From Kitasatospora kifunensis (GTDB taxonomy: Bacteria > Actinomycetota > Actinomycetes > Streptomycetales > Streptomycetaceae), in assembly GCF_014203855.1 (NCBI RefSeq), contig NZ_JACHJV010000001.1, positions 6,262,001 through 6,326,000 of the forward strand: a stretch of DNA of 64,000 nucleotides, written 5' to 3'. The notes under the pieces are model-generated. The model had not been told where the DNA came from. It saw only the letters and a list, made by a program, of their open reading frames with translations, and made no database searches. Position 1 is the stretch's first letter, and each line of letters opens with the position of its first letter. This document shows positions 41,033 to 49,678 of this stretch, piece by piece. A program made the position numbers and the translations under genes.

Positions 41033-42370
41033 CTACACCGCCGCCTTCTGCGCGGCCACCACCCGCACCCGTTCGCCGAGCCGCAGCACCGCCCGGCTGC
41101 CCGGGTGGCTGATGACGCTCTGCCGCAGCACGTCGAAGTGCTGGTCACCGCGGGCGGTGGCCAAGGTGGTGTAGTCGTCCAGGAATTCGCCCCAGGTCAG
41201 GCAGGCCGCCTCGATGTGCCCCAGCTCCCACTGCCGCGCCGCCAGCACCCCGTTGGCGTGCAGCCGGCCCTGGCGCTCGTTGGCCGAGCGCACTCGGTTG
41301 GACTGCCGCATCGCCTGGATCGAGCCCGGCAGGTCGCCGAGCGCGTACAGCACGCTGCTGACGTGGAAGTGGTACGCGGACCAGTCGTAGCCGCCGACCG
41401 CGTCGTTGCGCCCGTCGGCCTTGGAGAGCGCCGCCTCGGTCTGGCTCAGCCGGGTGAAGGCCAGGCGCTGGTCCTGCACCAGGGCGGCGCCGTGCGCCTG
41501 TTGGCCGCGCAGGAACGCGGTCAGCCGGGGCCCCGCGGCCGGCGCGCACTCGGCGGCGGCGTCCGCGTACTCCAGCGCCCGCGGGCCGTAGCCGAGGTTG
41601 GCCGCCTGCAGGGCCATGCCCCGCAGGGTCCGGCAGTAGGTCACGTGGTCCTGGCCGTCCTGGGCCAGCGTCAGGGCCTCGGTGAAGTACTGCTGGCCCA
41701 GCCCGTGGGCGCGTTCGTACATGGCCATCCAACCGGTCAGGTAGACCAGGTCGGAGGCGGCGGCGAGCATCGACTTCTTGACCGTGGGCGTGCCGTCGGC
41801 CTGCAGCCACGGCATCACCGTGTTGGCCAGGAACGCCGCGCTCATCGGGCGGGCGTGGCCGCCGCCCAACTCGTCGAGGATCCCCGCGATCCGGACGGTC
41901 ATCGCCCGGACCGTCTCCACCTCGCTCTCCCCTATCCGCACGGTGCGCCCCGCTCGCACCTCCTGCTTCGCGGTGTCCAGCCGGTGCGCCAACTCGGTGT
42001 AGCCGGGCACCAGCAGGGCGGCCGAGTAGAGCCCGGCGGTCAGCATGCTGCGGCGCGACGGGTCCATGTCGCTGCGCACCAGGTCGACCAGGTCGCCACC
42101 GGGCTTGCTGCCGAGGGGCGTTGGTCCGAGGCCGGCCTCCTGCACGGTGACCGGGCGGCCGAGCCGGCGGCTGAACACCTCGGCGATCACCGGGCGCACG
42201 GCCGGCTTGGGACGGACGCCTTTCAGCCAGTGCGAGACCGCAGAGTGATCGTATGTCAGCTCCAGCCCGGCGTCCCGGCCGGTCCGGTTCACCGCGCGGG
42301 CCAGCTGATCGTTGCCCCAACGGGCTTCCGCCAGCAGCGCCGCCAGCTGTCTGTTCGGCGTACGTGTCAT
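41033..42370 (-). CDS. Streptomyces-type regulator with N-terminal HTH and TPR-like region
   Basis: 445 residues. N-terminal 80 residues form a divergent HTH (LAEARWGNDQLARAVNRTG, YDHSAVSHWLKGVRPKP). The rest is helical, TPR-like. This architecture is common in streptomycete regulators that sit beside RsbW-like ATP-binding proteins, as here. ATG 42370 is preceded by CAGGGGGAG; an ATG at 42415 would add 15 residues. The target is unknown. Confidence 0.75.
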   Translation of the reverse strand: MTRTPNRQLAALLAEARWGNDQLARAVNRTGRDAGLELTYDHSAVSHWLKGVRPKPAVRPVIAEVFSRRLGRPVTVQEAGLGPTPLGSKPGGDLVDLVRSDMDPSRRSMLTAGLYSAALLVPGYTELAHRLDTAKQEVRAGRTVRIGESEVETVRAMTVRIAGILDELGGGHARPMSAAFLANTVMPWLQADGTPTVKKSMLAAASDLVYLTGWMAMYERAHGLGQQYFTEALTLAQDGQDHVTYCRTLRGMALQAANLGYGPRALEYADAAAECAPAAGPRLTAFLRGQQAHGAALVQDQRLAFTRLSQTEAALSKADGRNDAVGGYDWSAYHFHVSSVLYALGDLPGSIQAMRQSNRVRSANERQGRLHANGVLAARQWELGHIEAACLTWGEFLDDYTTLATARGDQHFDVLRQSVISHPGSRAVLRLGERVRVVAAQKAAV

Positions 42371-42521
42371 AGCTCCCCCTGCCTGATTCACGTCGTTCAC
42401 GGCTTTGCTCAGCATGGACCGTTCTCTTCCCGGGCGTAAGTCGGTTGACTGTCAATCAGCCGCTCGGGGACGGCGGAACAGTAGCTCGGCCGCTCCCTGG
42501 ATCGTCGAGGAGATGCCCTAC

Positions 42522-42980
42522 ATGGAGCGCGTGTACCGTCCCCAGTCGGATGTATTCCAGGTCACCGCCGGTGCCGACGCCGTGCGGCACGCTCGTGACC
42601 GGATCGTTGCCGTGGCCATCGGCTGGGGTGTGCCGCTCGCCCCGGAGGCACTGGGGGACCTGCGGGTGTGTGCCAGCGAGGTCGTCACCAATGCGCTGGA
42701 ACACGCGGGCGGGGAGTGCCGGGTCACGGTGCGCTGGACCGGTCGGCGGCTACTGGTGGAGGTCGCCGACTGGTCCAGGCGCGCACCCGTGATGCTCTCC
42801 CCGGGCGACGAACTGCCCTCGGGGCGCGGCCTGCTGCTGGTCCAGGTGTTGGCCGGTGGCTGGGACTGGGAGCGGACCGAGCGCGGCAAGGTGGTCCGCT
42901 TCGCCTTCGCCACCGATGCCGCGGCGCCAACTGCGGCCGTGACCGAGCCCGGCGTACCGCTGGTGGCCCACTCCCGGTGA
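42522..42980 (+). CDS. ATP-binding protein, RsbW/anti-sigma kinase fold
   Basis: 152 residues, single HATPase_c_2 domain. The N box is VVTNALEHAGG and the G box region is LPSGRGLLLV. Streptomycetes have dozens of these regulators, which may phosphorylate anti-anti-sigma partners or bind sigma factors. ATG 42522 is chosen for GAGGAG 10 nt upstream. It is divergent from the HTH/TPR-like regulator at 41033-42370, a repeated pairing in these genomes. Confidence 0.8.
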   Translation: MERVYRPQSDVFQVTAGADAVRHARDRIVAVAIGWGVPLAPEALGDLRVCASEVVTNALEHAGGECRVTVRWTGRRLLVEVADWSRRAPVMLSPGDELPSGRGLLLVQVLAGGWDWERTERGKVVRFAFATDAAAPTAAVTEPGVPLVAHSR

Positions 42981-43053
42981 GCCGCGATCAGCTGCGGTGA
43001 GTCGCAGGCAGCCGCGATCGGCTCTGTTCAGGCGTGAGCGGCAAGGATCATCC

Positions 43054-43590
43054 TTACGGCTGACCCTCCGTCAACAGCGGTGTGAGCAACCGGTGCGGGT
43101 GGGCCAGGGCGCGGGTGACCGGGTCGGTGCGCGGGCTCTGTCGGCCGCTGTGGGCCGGGCGCATGATGACGTGGGCCGGGGGGACGGCGGTGCCGCAGGG
43201 CACGCAGACGCCGGACGGGCTCAGGCGGTTGCCGCAGGCGTCGTGGGTGAAGACGGTGTGTGACTCCTGCTCGGCGGCGTGCCGCTCGCCCCACCGGGCC
43301 AGCGCGTGCACGGGCAGCCAGAGTTCCACTCCGGCCGCGGTGAGCAGGTAGCCGTAGCGGACCGGCGAGTCCTGGTAGGGCTCCTTGTACAGCACCCCGG
43401 CCTCGACCAGGGTGCGCAGCCGGGCCGTGAGCACCGCCCGGGGGATGTCCAGGTGGACCAGGAAGTCGTTGAAGCGACTCACCCCGTAGAAGGCGTCGCG
43501 CACGATCAGCAGGCTCCAGCGCTCGCCGATCACCTCCAGGGCGCGGGCGAGTGAGCAGTCCTGCTGGGCGTAGTCCGTTCCGAGCGCCAT
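43054..43590 (-). CDS. HxlR family transcriptional regulator
   Basis: 178 residues. HxlR winged helix at about 10-110: DCSLARALEVIGERWSLLIVRDAFYG, PRAVLTARLRTLVEAGVL and YLLTAAG. A C-terminal extension (CGNRLSPSGVCVPCG) has three Cys and may bind metal or sense redox. It is divergent from an MFS drug-efflux-like gene, with a 21-bp near-perfect palindrome between them (43608-43628), so it probably represses itself and the pump. Confidence 0.85.
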   Translation of the reverse strand: MALGTDYAQQDCSLARALEVIGERWSLLIVRDAFYGVSRFNDFLVHLDIPRAVLTARLRTLVEAGVLYKEPYQDSPVRYGYLLTAAGVELWLPVHALARWGERHAAEQESHTVFTHDACGNRLSPSGVCVPCGTAVPPAHVIMRPAHSGRQSPRTDPVTRALAHPHRLLTPLLTEGQP

Positions 43591-43607
43591 GGGATCAGTG
43601 TACTCCG

Positions 43608-43628
43608 AGTCAGTTCATTGAACAGACT
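43608..43628. promoter_or_regulatory. Palindromic operator between hxlR-type and MFS genes
   Basis: Core GTTCATTGAAC is a perfect dyad (43613-43623); flanks extend it to 10-bp arms with one mismatch. A further GTTCATTCA half-site is at about 43687. It is placed 18 bp upstream of the regulator start and about 145 bp before the MFS start. Confidence 0.6.
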
Positions 43629-43771
43629 GATGGGTGTATCGTCAGTCGTGGGTCGGTTCGTTCACCGGACCCGTCTGCTCAAGCAAGTTCATTCACCAGA
43701 CTTACGTCCTGCCACGGGCTGGCCGCCGACTGGTGACTGACTGGATCCGACTGGTCGGGGAGGCCGCGGAG

Positions 43772-45259
43772 ATGACCCTGGAGAGCACCCATCCAAGCCC
43801 GATAGCAACGGGCCCGATAGCAACGGGCCCGATAGCAACAGGCCCGGTGACGGGCCGTCCGCCCGGCGCCACCGCGTTGCGCGGGCCGCGCCGGGCTCTG
43901 CTGACCGCCTGCTACGGGACCTTGTTGGTCCTGATCACCTACACCCTGCCGACCACCACGCTGGCACCCACCGCCGCCGCGCTGCACGCCGGAGGGGCCG
44001 CGCAGACCTGGATCCTCACGGCCGCGCTGCTCGGCCTGACCGCACTGCTGCTGATCTCCGGCGGGATCGCCGACGACCACGGCCGCAAGCGGGTCTTCGT
44101 CATCGGCGCGGTGCTGCTGGCGGCCTCCGCCGCGCTCGGCGCGCTCGCCCCGGACGCCGCCGTCTTCGTGCTCGCCCGGGTGATCCAGGGCGGCGCCTCG
44201 GCCGCCGTGCTCGCACCCAGCCTGGGCCTGGTCAGCCAGGCGTTCCCGGCCGGTCCGGCCCGGGTGCGGGCGCTCGGCGGCTGGGGGGCCGCCGTCGGAC
44301 TCGGCATCGCGGTGGGCCCCGTCTACGCCGCGCTGCTGGCCCAGTGGGCCGGCTGGCGCGCGGTCTACGGAGTGCTCGCCGCCCTCGCGCTGCTGCTGGC
44401 CGGCCTCGGCGCGGCCTACCTCACCGAGTCCCGCAGCGAGCGCCCGCGCCGCCTCGACCCGTTCGGCGCCCTGGCTCTGGCCGCCGCCACCGCGGCCCTG
44501 ATCGCGGGCCTGGCCGAGGGCCGCAGCGGCTGGCTGCGGACGGCCCCGCTGCTGCTGCTCGCGCTCGGCCTGCTGGGCCTGGTCGTGTTCGCGCTGGTGG
44601 AGTCCAGGGTGGCCGAGCCGATGCTGGACCTCGCGCTCTTCCGTGATCCGGGCTTCGTCGCCTCCGGCGCCGGCGCGCTCTTCACCGGGCTCTCCATCGT
44701 CGGTCTGATGAGCTGCCTGCCCACCGTCCTGGAACGCGCGCTCGGCCAGACGCCGCTGGCGGCGGGACTGGTGCTGGCGATCTGGTCGGGCCTGTCGGTG
44801 GTCGCCGCCCTACAGGCTCGCCGGCTGGCCGATCGGCTCGCCCCGACCACCCAGCTGGCCGCCGCCCTGCTGGCCTGCGCGATCGGAGAAGCGGCGCTGT
44901 ACGGGCTGGCGCCCGGCACCGGCTGGCTGCGCCTGGTGCCCGGCCTGGCGGTGGCGGGCGTGGGCAGCGGGGTGCTGAACGCGGCGCTGGCCCGACTCGC
45001 CGTCAGCAGCGTGCCGGCGCACCGGTCCGCGATGGGCTCGGGCGCCAACAACACCGCCCGCTACCTGGGTTCGGCCCTTGGCGTGGCCATCGCACTGGCC
45101 CTGATCAACTCGGGCCACTCGGCCGCCGGCCCGGCCGCCGCCGTCGCGGCGGGTGCCGATCGGGCGATCCTGGTCGCCGTCCTGCTCTGCCTGCTCGGTG
45201 CGGCCGTCGCCCTCTGGGCCCGCGCGGCGAGCAGGCGACGGGCGACCCGGGCTGCCTGA
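43772..45259 (+). CDS. MFS drug:H+ antiporter-like transporter (14 TM, DHA2)
   Basis: 495 residues, about 14 hydrophobic helices. GGIADDHGRKRVF is the MFS motif A, and the LARVIQGGASAAVLAPSLGLV to GWGAAVGLGIAVGP region is the antiporter motif C area of the DHA2 family. It likely exports drugs or dyes. The N-terminal PIATGPIATGPIATG comes from a 15-bp tandem repeat. ATG 43772 has GGGGAGG 8 nt upstream. Control by the divergent HxlR-type regulator is probable. Confidence 0.85.
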   Translation: MTLESTHPSPIATGPIATGPIATGPVTGRPPGATALRGPRRALLTACYGTLLVLITYTLPTTTLAPTAAALHAGGAAQTWILTAALLGLTALLLISGGIADDHGRKRVFVIGAVLLAASAALGALAPDAAVFVLARVIQGGASAAVLAPSLGLVSQAFPAGPARVRALGGWGAAVGLGIAVGPVYAALLAQWAGWRAVYGVLAALALLLAGLGAAYLTESRSERPRRLDPFGALALAAATAALIAGLAEGRSGWLRTAPLLLLALGLLGLVVFALVESRVAEPMLDLALFRDPGFVASGAGALFTGLSIVGLMSCLPTVLERALGQTPLAAGLVLAIWSGLSVVAALQARRLADRLAPTTQLAAALLACAIGEAALYGLAPGTGWLRLVPGLAVAGVGSGVLNAALARLAVSSVPAHRSAMGSGANNTARYLGSALGVAIALALINSGHSAAGPAAAVAAGADRAILVAVLLCLLGAAVALWARAASRRRATRAA

Positions 45260-45284
45260 CGCAGTGTCAACGTCGGGCAGTTGA

Positions 45285-45716
45285 TCAGAGCCCCCGCTCC
45301 AGCGCCCCGAGCGAGGCGAAGAACGCCGAGTCCAGTGGCAGCTCCCAACTCCCCACCGCCACCAGGTATCCGCGCCAGCCGAACCGCGCCGTGCGCAGGC
45401 GCGGTTCGGACCAGCTCTCCAGCACCGCGCGCACCGCCGTCCCGTCGACCGCCACGGTCAGCGCCCGGGCGCCCAGTGACTCGACGTAGTCCGGGCGGTC
45501 GGCCGGGTCCAGCAGGTTGCGTCGCACCGCCTCGGACTGGTCGCGCTCGCTGGACTGCCCGAAGACCACGGCGGCCGGTGAGCGCCGGGTCTCCCCGGCC
45601 AGGTAGGAGTGGATGGCGGAGCGGATGCTCGTCCCGGCGCCGCCGGTGATGGTCAGCCCACGCCGTCCGGGCCAGCCGGGGATGCCGAGCAACGGGAAGG
45701 AAGCCTCGTCGAGCAC
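45285..45716 (-). CDS. Hypothetical protein
   Basis: 143 residues, soluble, no signal peptide. Features are an Arg/Gly-rich N-terminal part (GIPGWPGRRGLTITGG) and a folded-looking C-terminal half (ALTVAVDGTAVRAVLESW, RGYLVAVGSWELPL). No family recognised. It is probably its own unit, downstream of the DNA-binding protein and its terminator and convergent with the MFS gene. Confidence 0.6.
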   Translation of the reverse strand: MLDEASFPLLGIPGWPGRRGLTITGGAGTSIRSAIHSYLAGETRRSPAAVVFGQSSERDQSEAVRRNLLDPADRPDYVESLGARALTVAVDGTAVRAVLESWSEPRLRTARFGWRGYLVAVGSWELPLDSAFFASLGALERGL

Positions 45717-45787
45717 CGTGCACCTCCAGGGACTGACACGCGTTCGACCATTGTGCGCTGCCCGGTGCGCAGGAAGTCGGCCGACTC

Positions 45788-45824
45788 GGCGGCTGTCCGC
45801 GATCGACGAGTGCGGACAGCCGCC
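45788..45824 (-). terminator. Terminator of the DNA-binding protein gene
   Basis: Perfect 13-bp inverted repeat (45788-45800 with 45812-45824), 11-nt loop, directly after the stop codon of the minus-strand gene at 45826. Confidence 0.75.
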
Positions 45825-45825
45825 G

Positions 45826-46347
45826 TCAGTCGTTCGCGGCGTCGGTACCGGTCTTGGTCTCGGAATCGGAGTCAGCGTCAGCGTCAGCCTCGGCCTCGGC
45901 CCCCTCGGCCCCCTCGTCCTCCTCGGTCGCCGTGCGGCCCGCCAGCCGCTCGTGGCGTTGGCGGGCCGCCTGCGGCGTGCCCAGGCCCAGGCCGAACGCG
46001 ACCTCCTGCCAGGTGAGTCCGCGCCCCCGGGCCATCCGCAGCAGGCCGAGCTCCACCTCGTCCAGCTCCGCCCGGGCCCGCGGCAGCAGGCTGAGCGCGG
46101 CGAGGATGTCGCTGCGGTCCACCTCCGGCTCGCCTTCCACTGGCAGCGCGGCGCCGCTGAGCAGGAAGCTCACCAGGCGGACGGCCTCGTGCGGCGCCAG
46201 CAGCATCGGGTTGACCTGGCGCTGGCGCTGCTCGCTGGTGGCGGCATGCCGCTCGGCGATCCGGAAGAGCGAGGTGTACTCGCGCTGCACTCGCGCCTGG
46301 TCGGGGTCGGGCACGGCGAAGGGGTCCACAAGGGGTGTTGACGACAT
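45826..46347 (-). CDS. Putative DNA-binding protein with acidic tail
   Basis: 173 residues. The centre (LSLLPRARAELDEVELGLLRMARGRGLTWQEVAFGLGL) looks like a sigma-region-4-type helix-turn-helix. The last 40 residues are almost only Glu, Asp and Ala, translated from 6-bp tandem repeats at about 45858-45925. Streptomyces proteins of this shape are annotated as DNA-binding proteins without known targets. The promoter region contains two perfect palindromes (46357-46368 and 46393-46409), which suggests autoregulation. Confidence 0.65.
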   Translation of the reverse strand: MSSTPLVDPFAVPDPDQARVQREYTSLFRIAERHAATSEQRQRQVNPMLLAPHEAVRLVSFLLSGAALPVEGEPEVDRSDILAALSLLPRARAELDEVELGLLRMARGRGLTWQEVAFGLGLGTPQAARQRHERLAGRTATEEDEGAEGAEAEADADADSDSETKTGTDAAND

Positions 46348-46356
46348 GTCACCAGC

Positions 46357-46409
46357 CTCTGGCCAGAGACATGATGTTGTCAACGGATTAGCATGAACAG
46401 TCTGTTCAT
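46357..46409. promoter_or_regulatory. Two palindromes upstream of the DNA-binding protein gene
   Basis: CTCTGGCCAGAG (46357-46368) is 9 nt from the start codon. ATGAACA-GTC-TGTTCAT (46393-46409) is further upstream with perfect 7-bp arms. Half-site TGAAC/GTTCA also occurs, with other spacing, in the HxlR operator at 43613. Confidence 0.5.
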
Positions 46410-46482
46410 TAGTCAAGCTTCGGTAATCGGTTGCCTGATGGGGCAAGCGTGGGTCTATGCTGAATCACGTTCAATGAGAAGG

Positions 46483-46650
46483 CACCTCGTTCGGTGAGGC
46501 GTCTTCACGGACACAGGCCACTGATCCCAACCGTCGAGAGACGCTCCGGATCAGGACAGATCTTCCCGACCTAAGGGTTGATCCCAAGTGGCTTCCGGCT
46601 CAGGCGAGCTGGATCACGCCGTGAAGTGCCAAAGCTCTGACGAGTTGGGG
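46483..46650 (+). promoter_or_regulatory. M-box (ykoK) magnesium riboswitch
   Basis: Conserved M-box blocks appear in order: GGTGAGGC (46493-46500), ACACAGGCCACTG (46511-46523), GTCGAGAGACGC (46533-46544), GATCAGGACAG (46549-46559), ACCTAAGGGTT (46569-46579) and GTGCCAAAGCTCTGACGA (46626-46643). P1 is CTCGT/ACGAG and P2 TCTTCACGG/CCGTGAAG. Downstream, TCAGGGCT (46662-46669) can pair with AGCTCTGA in the 3' side of P1, and CTCCTT (46677-46682) with the AAGGAG of the leader ORF. High Mg2+ should therefore lower expression of the downstream transporter. Confidence 0.9.
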
Positions 46651-46741
46651 TGAGCCGGTCTCTCAGGGCTGGCGAGCTCCTTGCCGTGTCGTCCTGCGCT
46701 GCGCCGATCGCGCGCGCACCGGCCGGAAGGAGGCGAGTGAC

Positions 46742-46813
46742 ATGGATTGCAGTAGTCCGGGCCACAGTTGCCCCTACCCCAGGCTGTCCTCGTACCTCTT
46801 CGGCACGCGGTAA
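46742..46813 (+). CDS. Leader ORF between M-box and transporter
   Basis: 23 codons, beginning MDCSSPGHSC and ending SYLFGTR, then TAA. AAGGAGG (46727-46733) 8 nt upstream is the best Shine-Dalgarno in this part of the window, which argues that the frame is translated. The M-box expression platform contains CTCCTT, able to mask it. It recalls mgtL, the Pro-containing leader peptide that accompanies the enterobacterial mgtA magnesium leader. Its role in control is inferred. Confidence 0.55.
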   Translation: MDCSSPGHSCPYPRLSSYLFGTR

Positions 46814-46952
46814 CCACCTTCGCTACGCGTTCTTCCGACTCACCCCGCCGGTAGCTTCGTGCTGCCCGGACGGGCTGTCGTCGCGCGCTTCGTAGCGGGG
46901 ATTGCTGTCGCGTGCCCCCGAACTCCCCTGCTGTGGGACCGGGAGGCTCATC

Positions 46953-48647
46953 ATGACCATCAAGGCCACCATCAACCCCAACGACACCCTCGACTCGAAG
47001 GTTCCGGCGCCGCGTACGGCGGTGTTGGACGATGCCCATCTGGGCGACATCAAGGGCGCGCTCGGCACGATCCGGCTGGATGACACGGCGCCGCGTACGG
47101 GTCTGTCGGCGAAGTTGAAGACGCTGCTGGCGATCGTCGGCCCGGGTCTGATCGTCATGGTCGGCGACAACGACGCCGGCGCTTTCTCGACCTACGGCAA
47201 CGCGGGGCAGAACTACGGCACGAGTCTGCTGTGGACGCTGCTGCTGCTGGTTCCCGTCCTGTATGTGAACCAGGAGATGGTGCTGCGCCTTGGTGCGGTG
47301 ACCGGGGTGGGTCACGCGCGGCTGATCCTGGAGCGGTTCGGGAAGTTCTGGGGCGCGTTCAGTGTGATCGACCTGTTCCTGCTGAACGCGTTGACGCTGG
47401 TCACGGAGTTCATCGGGATCACGTTGGCGGCGGGGTACCTGGGGCTGCCGAAGGTGGCGTCGGTGGTGTTGGCGGCGGCGATCATCATCGCCTCGGCGTT
47501 CACCGGGTCGTTCCAGCGTTTCGAGCGGATCGCGGTGGCGCTGTGCGCGGGGTCGCTGCTGCTGATCCCGATCTACTTCATGGTGCACCCGAAGACCTCG
47601 CGGATGGCGCACGACTTCGTGGTGCCGAACATGCCGGGTGGCACGGGTCAGTTGGCCACGGTGATGCTGCTGATCATCTCGATCGTGGGTACGACGGTGG
47701 CGCCGTGGCAGCTGTTCTTCCAGCAGTCGTACGTGATCGACAAGCGGATCACGCCGCGGTTCATGAAGTACGAGAAGGTCGACCTGTGGATCGGCATCGT
47801 GATCGTGGTCGTGGGTGCGGCGGCGATGATGGGGTTCACGGCGGCGGCGTTCGCGGGCACGGACGGTTTCGGGCACTTCAGTGACGCGGGTGCGGTGGCC
47901 AAGGGGCTGGCGGCTCACGGCGGCAAGCTGGTGGGTGTGCTGTTCGCGATCGCGTTGCTGGACGCCTCGATCATCGGTGCGTTCGCGGTCTCGCTGTCGA
48001 CGGCGTACGCGATCGGTGACGTGTTCGGGATGAAGCACTCGCTGCACCGCGGGGTGGGTGGCGCGAAGGGCTTCTACGCGGTGTACGCGGGTGTGGTGGC
48101 GGCGGCTGCGGCGATCGTGCTGGTGGCATCGGACCACACGCTGGGTCTGCTGACGCAGGGTGTGCAGGTGCTGGCGGGTGTGCTGCTGCCTTCGGCCTCG
48201 GTGTTCCTGCTGCTGCTGTGCAATGACAAGCAGGTGCTGGGTCCGTGGTCGAACGGGCCGAAGACCAACGCGTTCACCTCGGCGGTGGTCGGGGTGCTGG
48301 TCAGCCTGTCGATCATCCTGACGGCCTCGGTGCTGTTCCCGGACATCTCCTCCAAGGCGATCCTGGACATCATGGCCGGTTGCGGTGTGGTGGGTGTGCT
48401 GGCCGCGGGGTTCGCCTTCACCCGGCGTCGCACCGCGACCAAGGAGGACCCGATCGACCGCACCGGGCGATGGGGGCACCCCCGGCCGGAGGCTGGGGGA
48501 GAGTGGCGGATGCCGCCGCTGGAGACGCTGACCCGTCCGGTGATGTCCACCGGCCGCAAGATCGGCATGGGCGCGCTGCGCGGGTACCTGCTGATCGCGA
48601 TGGTCCTGGTCGTCATCAAGCTCGTCCGGACCGCCCTCGGCCACTGA
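46953..48647 (+). CDS. NRAMP-family transporter, probably Mg2+ (NRMT-like)
   Basis: 564 residues, about 11 helices with the NRAMP/APC fold. The helix 1 metal motif DPGN is replaced by D72-N-D-A-G, and the helix 6 methionine motif (A/M-P-H-N) by A250-P-W-Q. Loss of the soft methionine ligand is the hallmark of NRAMP-related magnesium transporters. The C-terminal 80 residues include a Pro/Arg-rich linker and one more helix. Upstream lie an M-box riboswitch and leader ORF, strong support for Mg2+ as substrate rather than Mn2+ or Fe2+. ATG 46953 has GGGAGG 6 nt upstream. Confidence 0.85.
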   Translation: MTIKATINPNDTLDSKVPAPRTAVLDDAHLGDIKGALGTIRLDDTAPRTGLSAKLKTLLAIVGPGLIVMVGDNDAGAFSTYGNAGQNYGTSLLWTLLLLVPVLYVNQEMVLRLGAVTGVGHARLILERFGKFWGAFSVIDLFLLNALTLVTEFIGITLAAGYLGLPKVASVVLAAAIIIASAFTGSFQRFERIAVALCAGSLLLIPIYFMVHPKTSRMAHDFVVPNMPGGTGQLATVMLLIISIVGTTVAPWQLFFQQSYVIDKRITPRFMKYEKVDLWIGIVIVVVGAAAMMGFTAAAFAGTDGFGHFSDAGAVAKGLAAHGGKLVGVLFAIALLDASIIGAFAVSLSTAYAIGDVFGMKHSLHRGVGGAKGFYAVYAGVVAAAAAIVLVASDHTLGLLTQGVQVLAGVLLPSASVFLLLLCNDKQVLGPWSNGPKTNAFTSAVVGVLVSLSIILTASVLFPDISSKAILDIMAGCGVVGVLAAGFAFTRRRTATKEDPIDRTGRWGHPRPEAGGEWRMPPLETLTRPVMSTGRKIGMGALRGYLLIAMVLVVIKLVRTALGH

Positions 48648-48678
48648 CACCCGCCGGTCGCCAGCCTCCGGTGCGGAC

Positions 48679-48710
48679 CAGTCGCGCTCCGGGCGCGACC
48701 GGCCGGGTTT
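48679..48710. terminator. Hairpin between the transporter and PfkB genes
   Basis: Nine-base arms (48679-48687 with 48693-48701, one mismatch), followed on the plus strand by GGGTTT. It lies between two convergent genes. Confidence 0.55.
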
Positions 48711-48717
48711 CGGATCC

Positions 48718-49650
48718 TCAGAGTGCGGTCACCCGCACGCGCGGCAGCAGTGAGCGGTAGGCGGCCTCGTCGTAGGAGCCCGCCAGCGGGCTGAGCACGG
48801 TCGCGGCCGACAGTGCGACCGCCTCGGCCAGACGCTGCGGCCAGGGCAGGAAGTCGACCTGACCGACGCTCAGTGCCGCCACCGCCGAGTCGCCGGCCCC
48901 GGTGGGGTTGCCGGCCAGGCGCTCGGGCGGCACGGCTTGCCAGGCGCCCTGCGGCGTCACGGCGAGCATGCCCTCGGCGCCGAGCGAGGCGACCACCGCA
49001 CCGGCGCCGCGGGCGAGCAAGGCCTGGGCGGCGGCCAGTGGATCGGCCAGGCCGGTGGCCTCGTGCAGTTCGTCGGCGTTCGGCTTCACCAGATCGGGCC
49101 CGGCCGCGAGGGCGGGCAGCAGCCACGGTCCGGCCGTGTCCAACAGCACCGGGATGCCGCGCTGACGGGCCAGGGCGACCAGCGTGCCGTAGGCGTCCGA
49201 CGGCAGACCGGGCGGCACGCTGCCGGCCAGCACCACCGCCCGGCAGCCGGCGTCGAGCAGTCGGGCGTAGTGGGCGGTGAACGCGGCCCACTCGGTAGCG
49301 GTGATCCGCGGTCCCGGTTCGTTGAAGAGCGTGACGTCCGCGGCGATCGGGTCCACCACGGCGACCGTGCGCCGGGTCTCGCCGCGGACCGTGAACAGTG
49401 CCTCGGCCAGCGGGGGCCGGGCGAGGTCGGCGCGAACCGCGCTGCCCGTGGGGCCGCCGACCAGTCCGGTGACCAGGGTGTGCTGCCCGAGGCGGTCGAG
49501 CACCCGGGCGACGTTGATCCCCTTGCCGCCGGCCCGCGCCGCCACCTGCGCCACCCGGTTGCTGTGGTGCAGCCGGACGCCCGGCACGTGGTAGGTCAGG
49601 TCGAGCGCGGTGTTCAGGGTGACGGTCAGGATCGGGTCGGGCGCAGGCAC
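48718..49650 (-). CDS. PfkB family kinase, 1-phosphofructokinase-like
   Basis: 310 residues. ARAGGKGINVARVL is the N-terminal PfkB signature of the LacC/FruK branch, and GNPTGAGDSAVAAL the C-terminal one with the catalytic Asp. Expected substrates are fructose 1-phosphate or tagatose 6-phosphate. The GTG start has GGAGGG upstream. No phosphotransferase or aldolase gene is adjacent. An inverted repeat at 49679-49712 in the promoter region may be a DeoR-type site. Confidence 0.8.
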   Translation of the reverse strand: MPAPDPILTVTLNTALDLTYHVPGVRLHHSNRVAQVAARAGGKGINVARVLDRLGQHTLVTGLVGGPTGSAVRADLARPPLAEALFTVRGETRRTVAVVDPIAADVTLFNEPGPRITATEWAAFTAHYARLLDAGCRAVVLAGSVPPGLPSDAYGTLVALARQRGIPVLLDTAGPWLLPALAAGPDLVKPNADELHEATGLADPLAAAQALLARGAGAVVASLGAEGMLAVTPQGAWQAVPPERLAGNPTGAGDSAVAALSVGQVDFLPWPQRLAEAVALSAATVLSPLAGSYDEAAYRSLLPRVRVTAL

Positions 49651-49678
49651 GGGGGAGCCCTCCGGTGTGATTGATAGT

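Noticed and set aside
38314..41148. One 944-codon minus-strand frame joining the HTH_42 protein with upstream sequence
   Set aside because: The upstream part overlaps the permease in another frame and is Arg/Gly-rich noise. The HTH_42 family start at 39522 is natural.
46393..46409. Same regulator controlling 43613 and 46393 palindromes
   Set aside because: The half-sites are similar (TGAAC/GTTCA) but their order and spacing differ (inward, 1 nt, versus outward, 3 nt), so I treat them as separate operators.
46614..48650. 678-codon minus-strand frame opposite the NRAMP gene
   Set aside because: Composition is His/Arg/Gln-rich shadow; the plus strand has clear membrane helices, ribosome-binding site and M-box.
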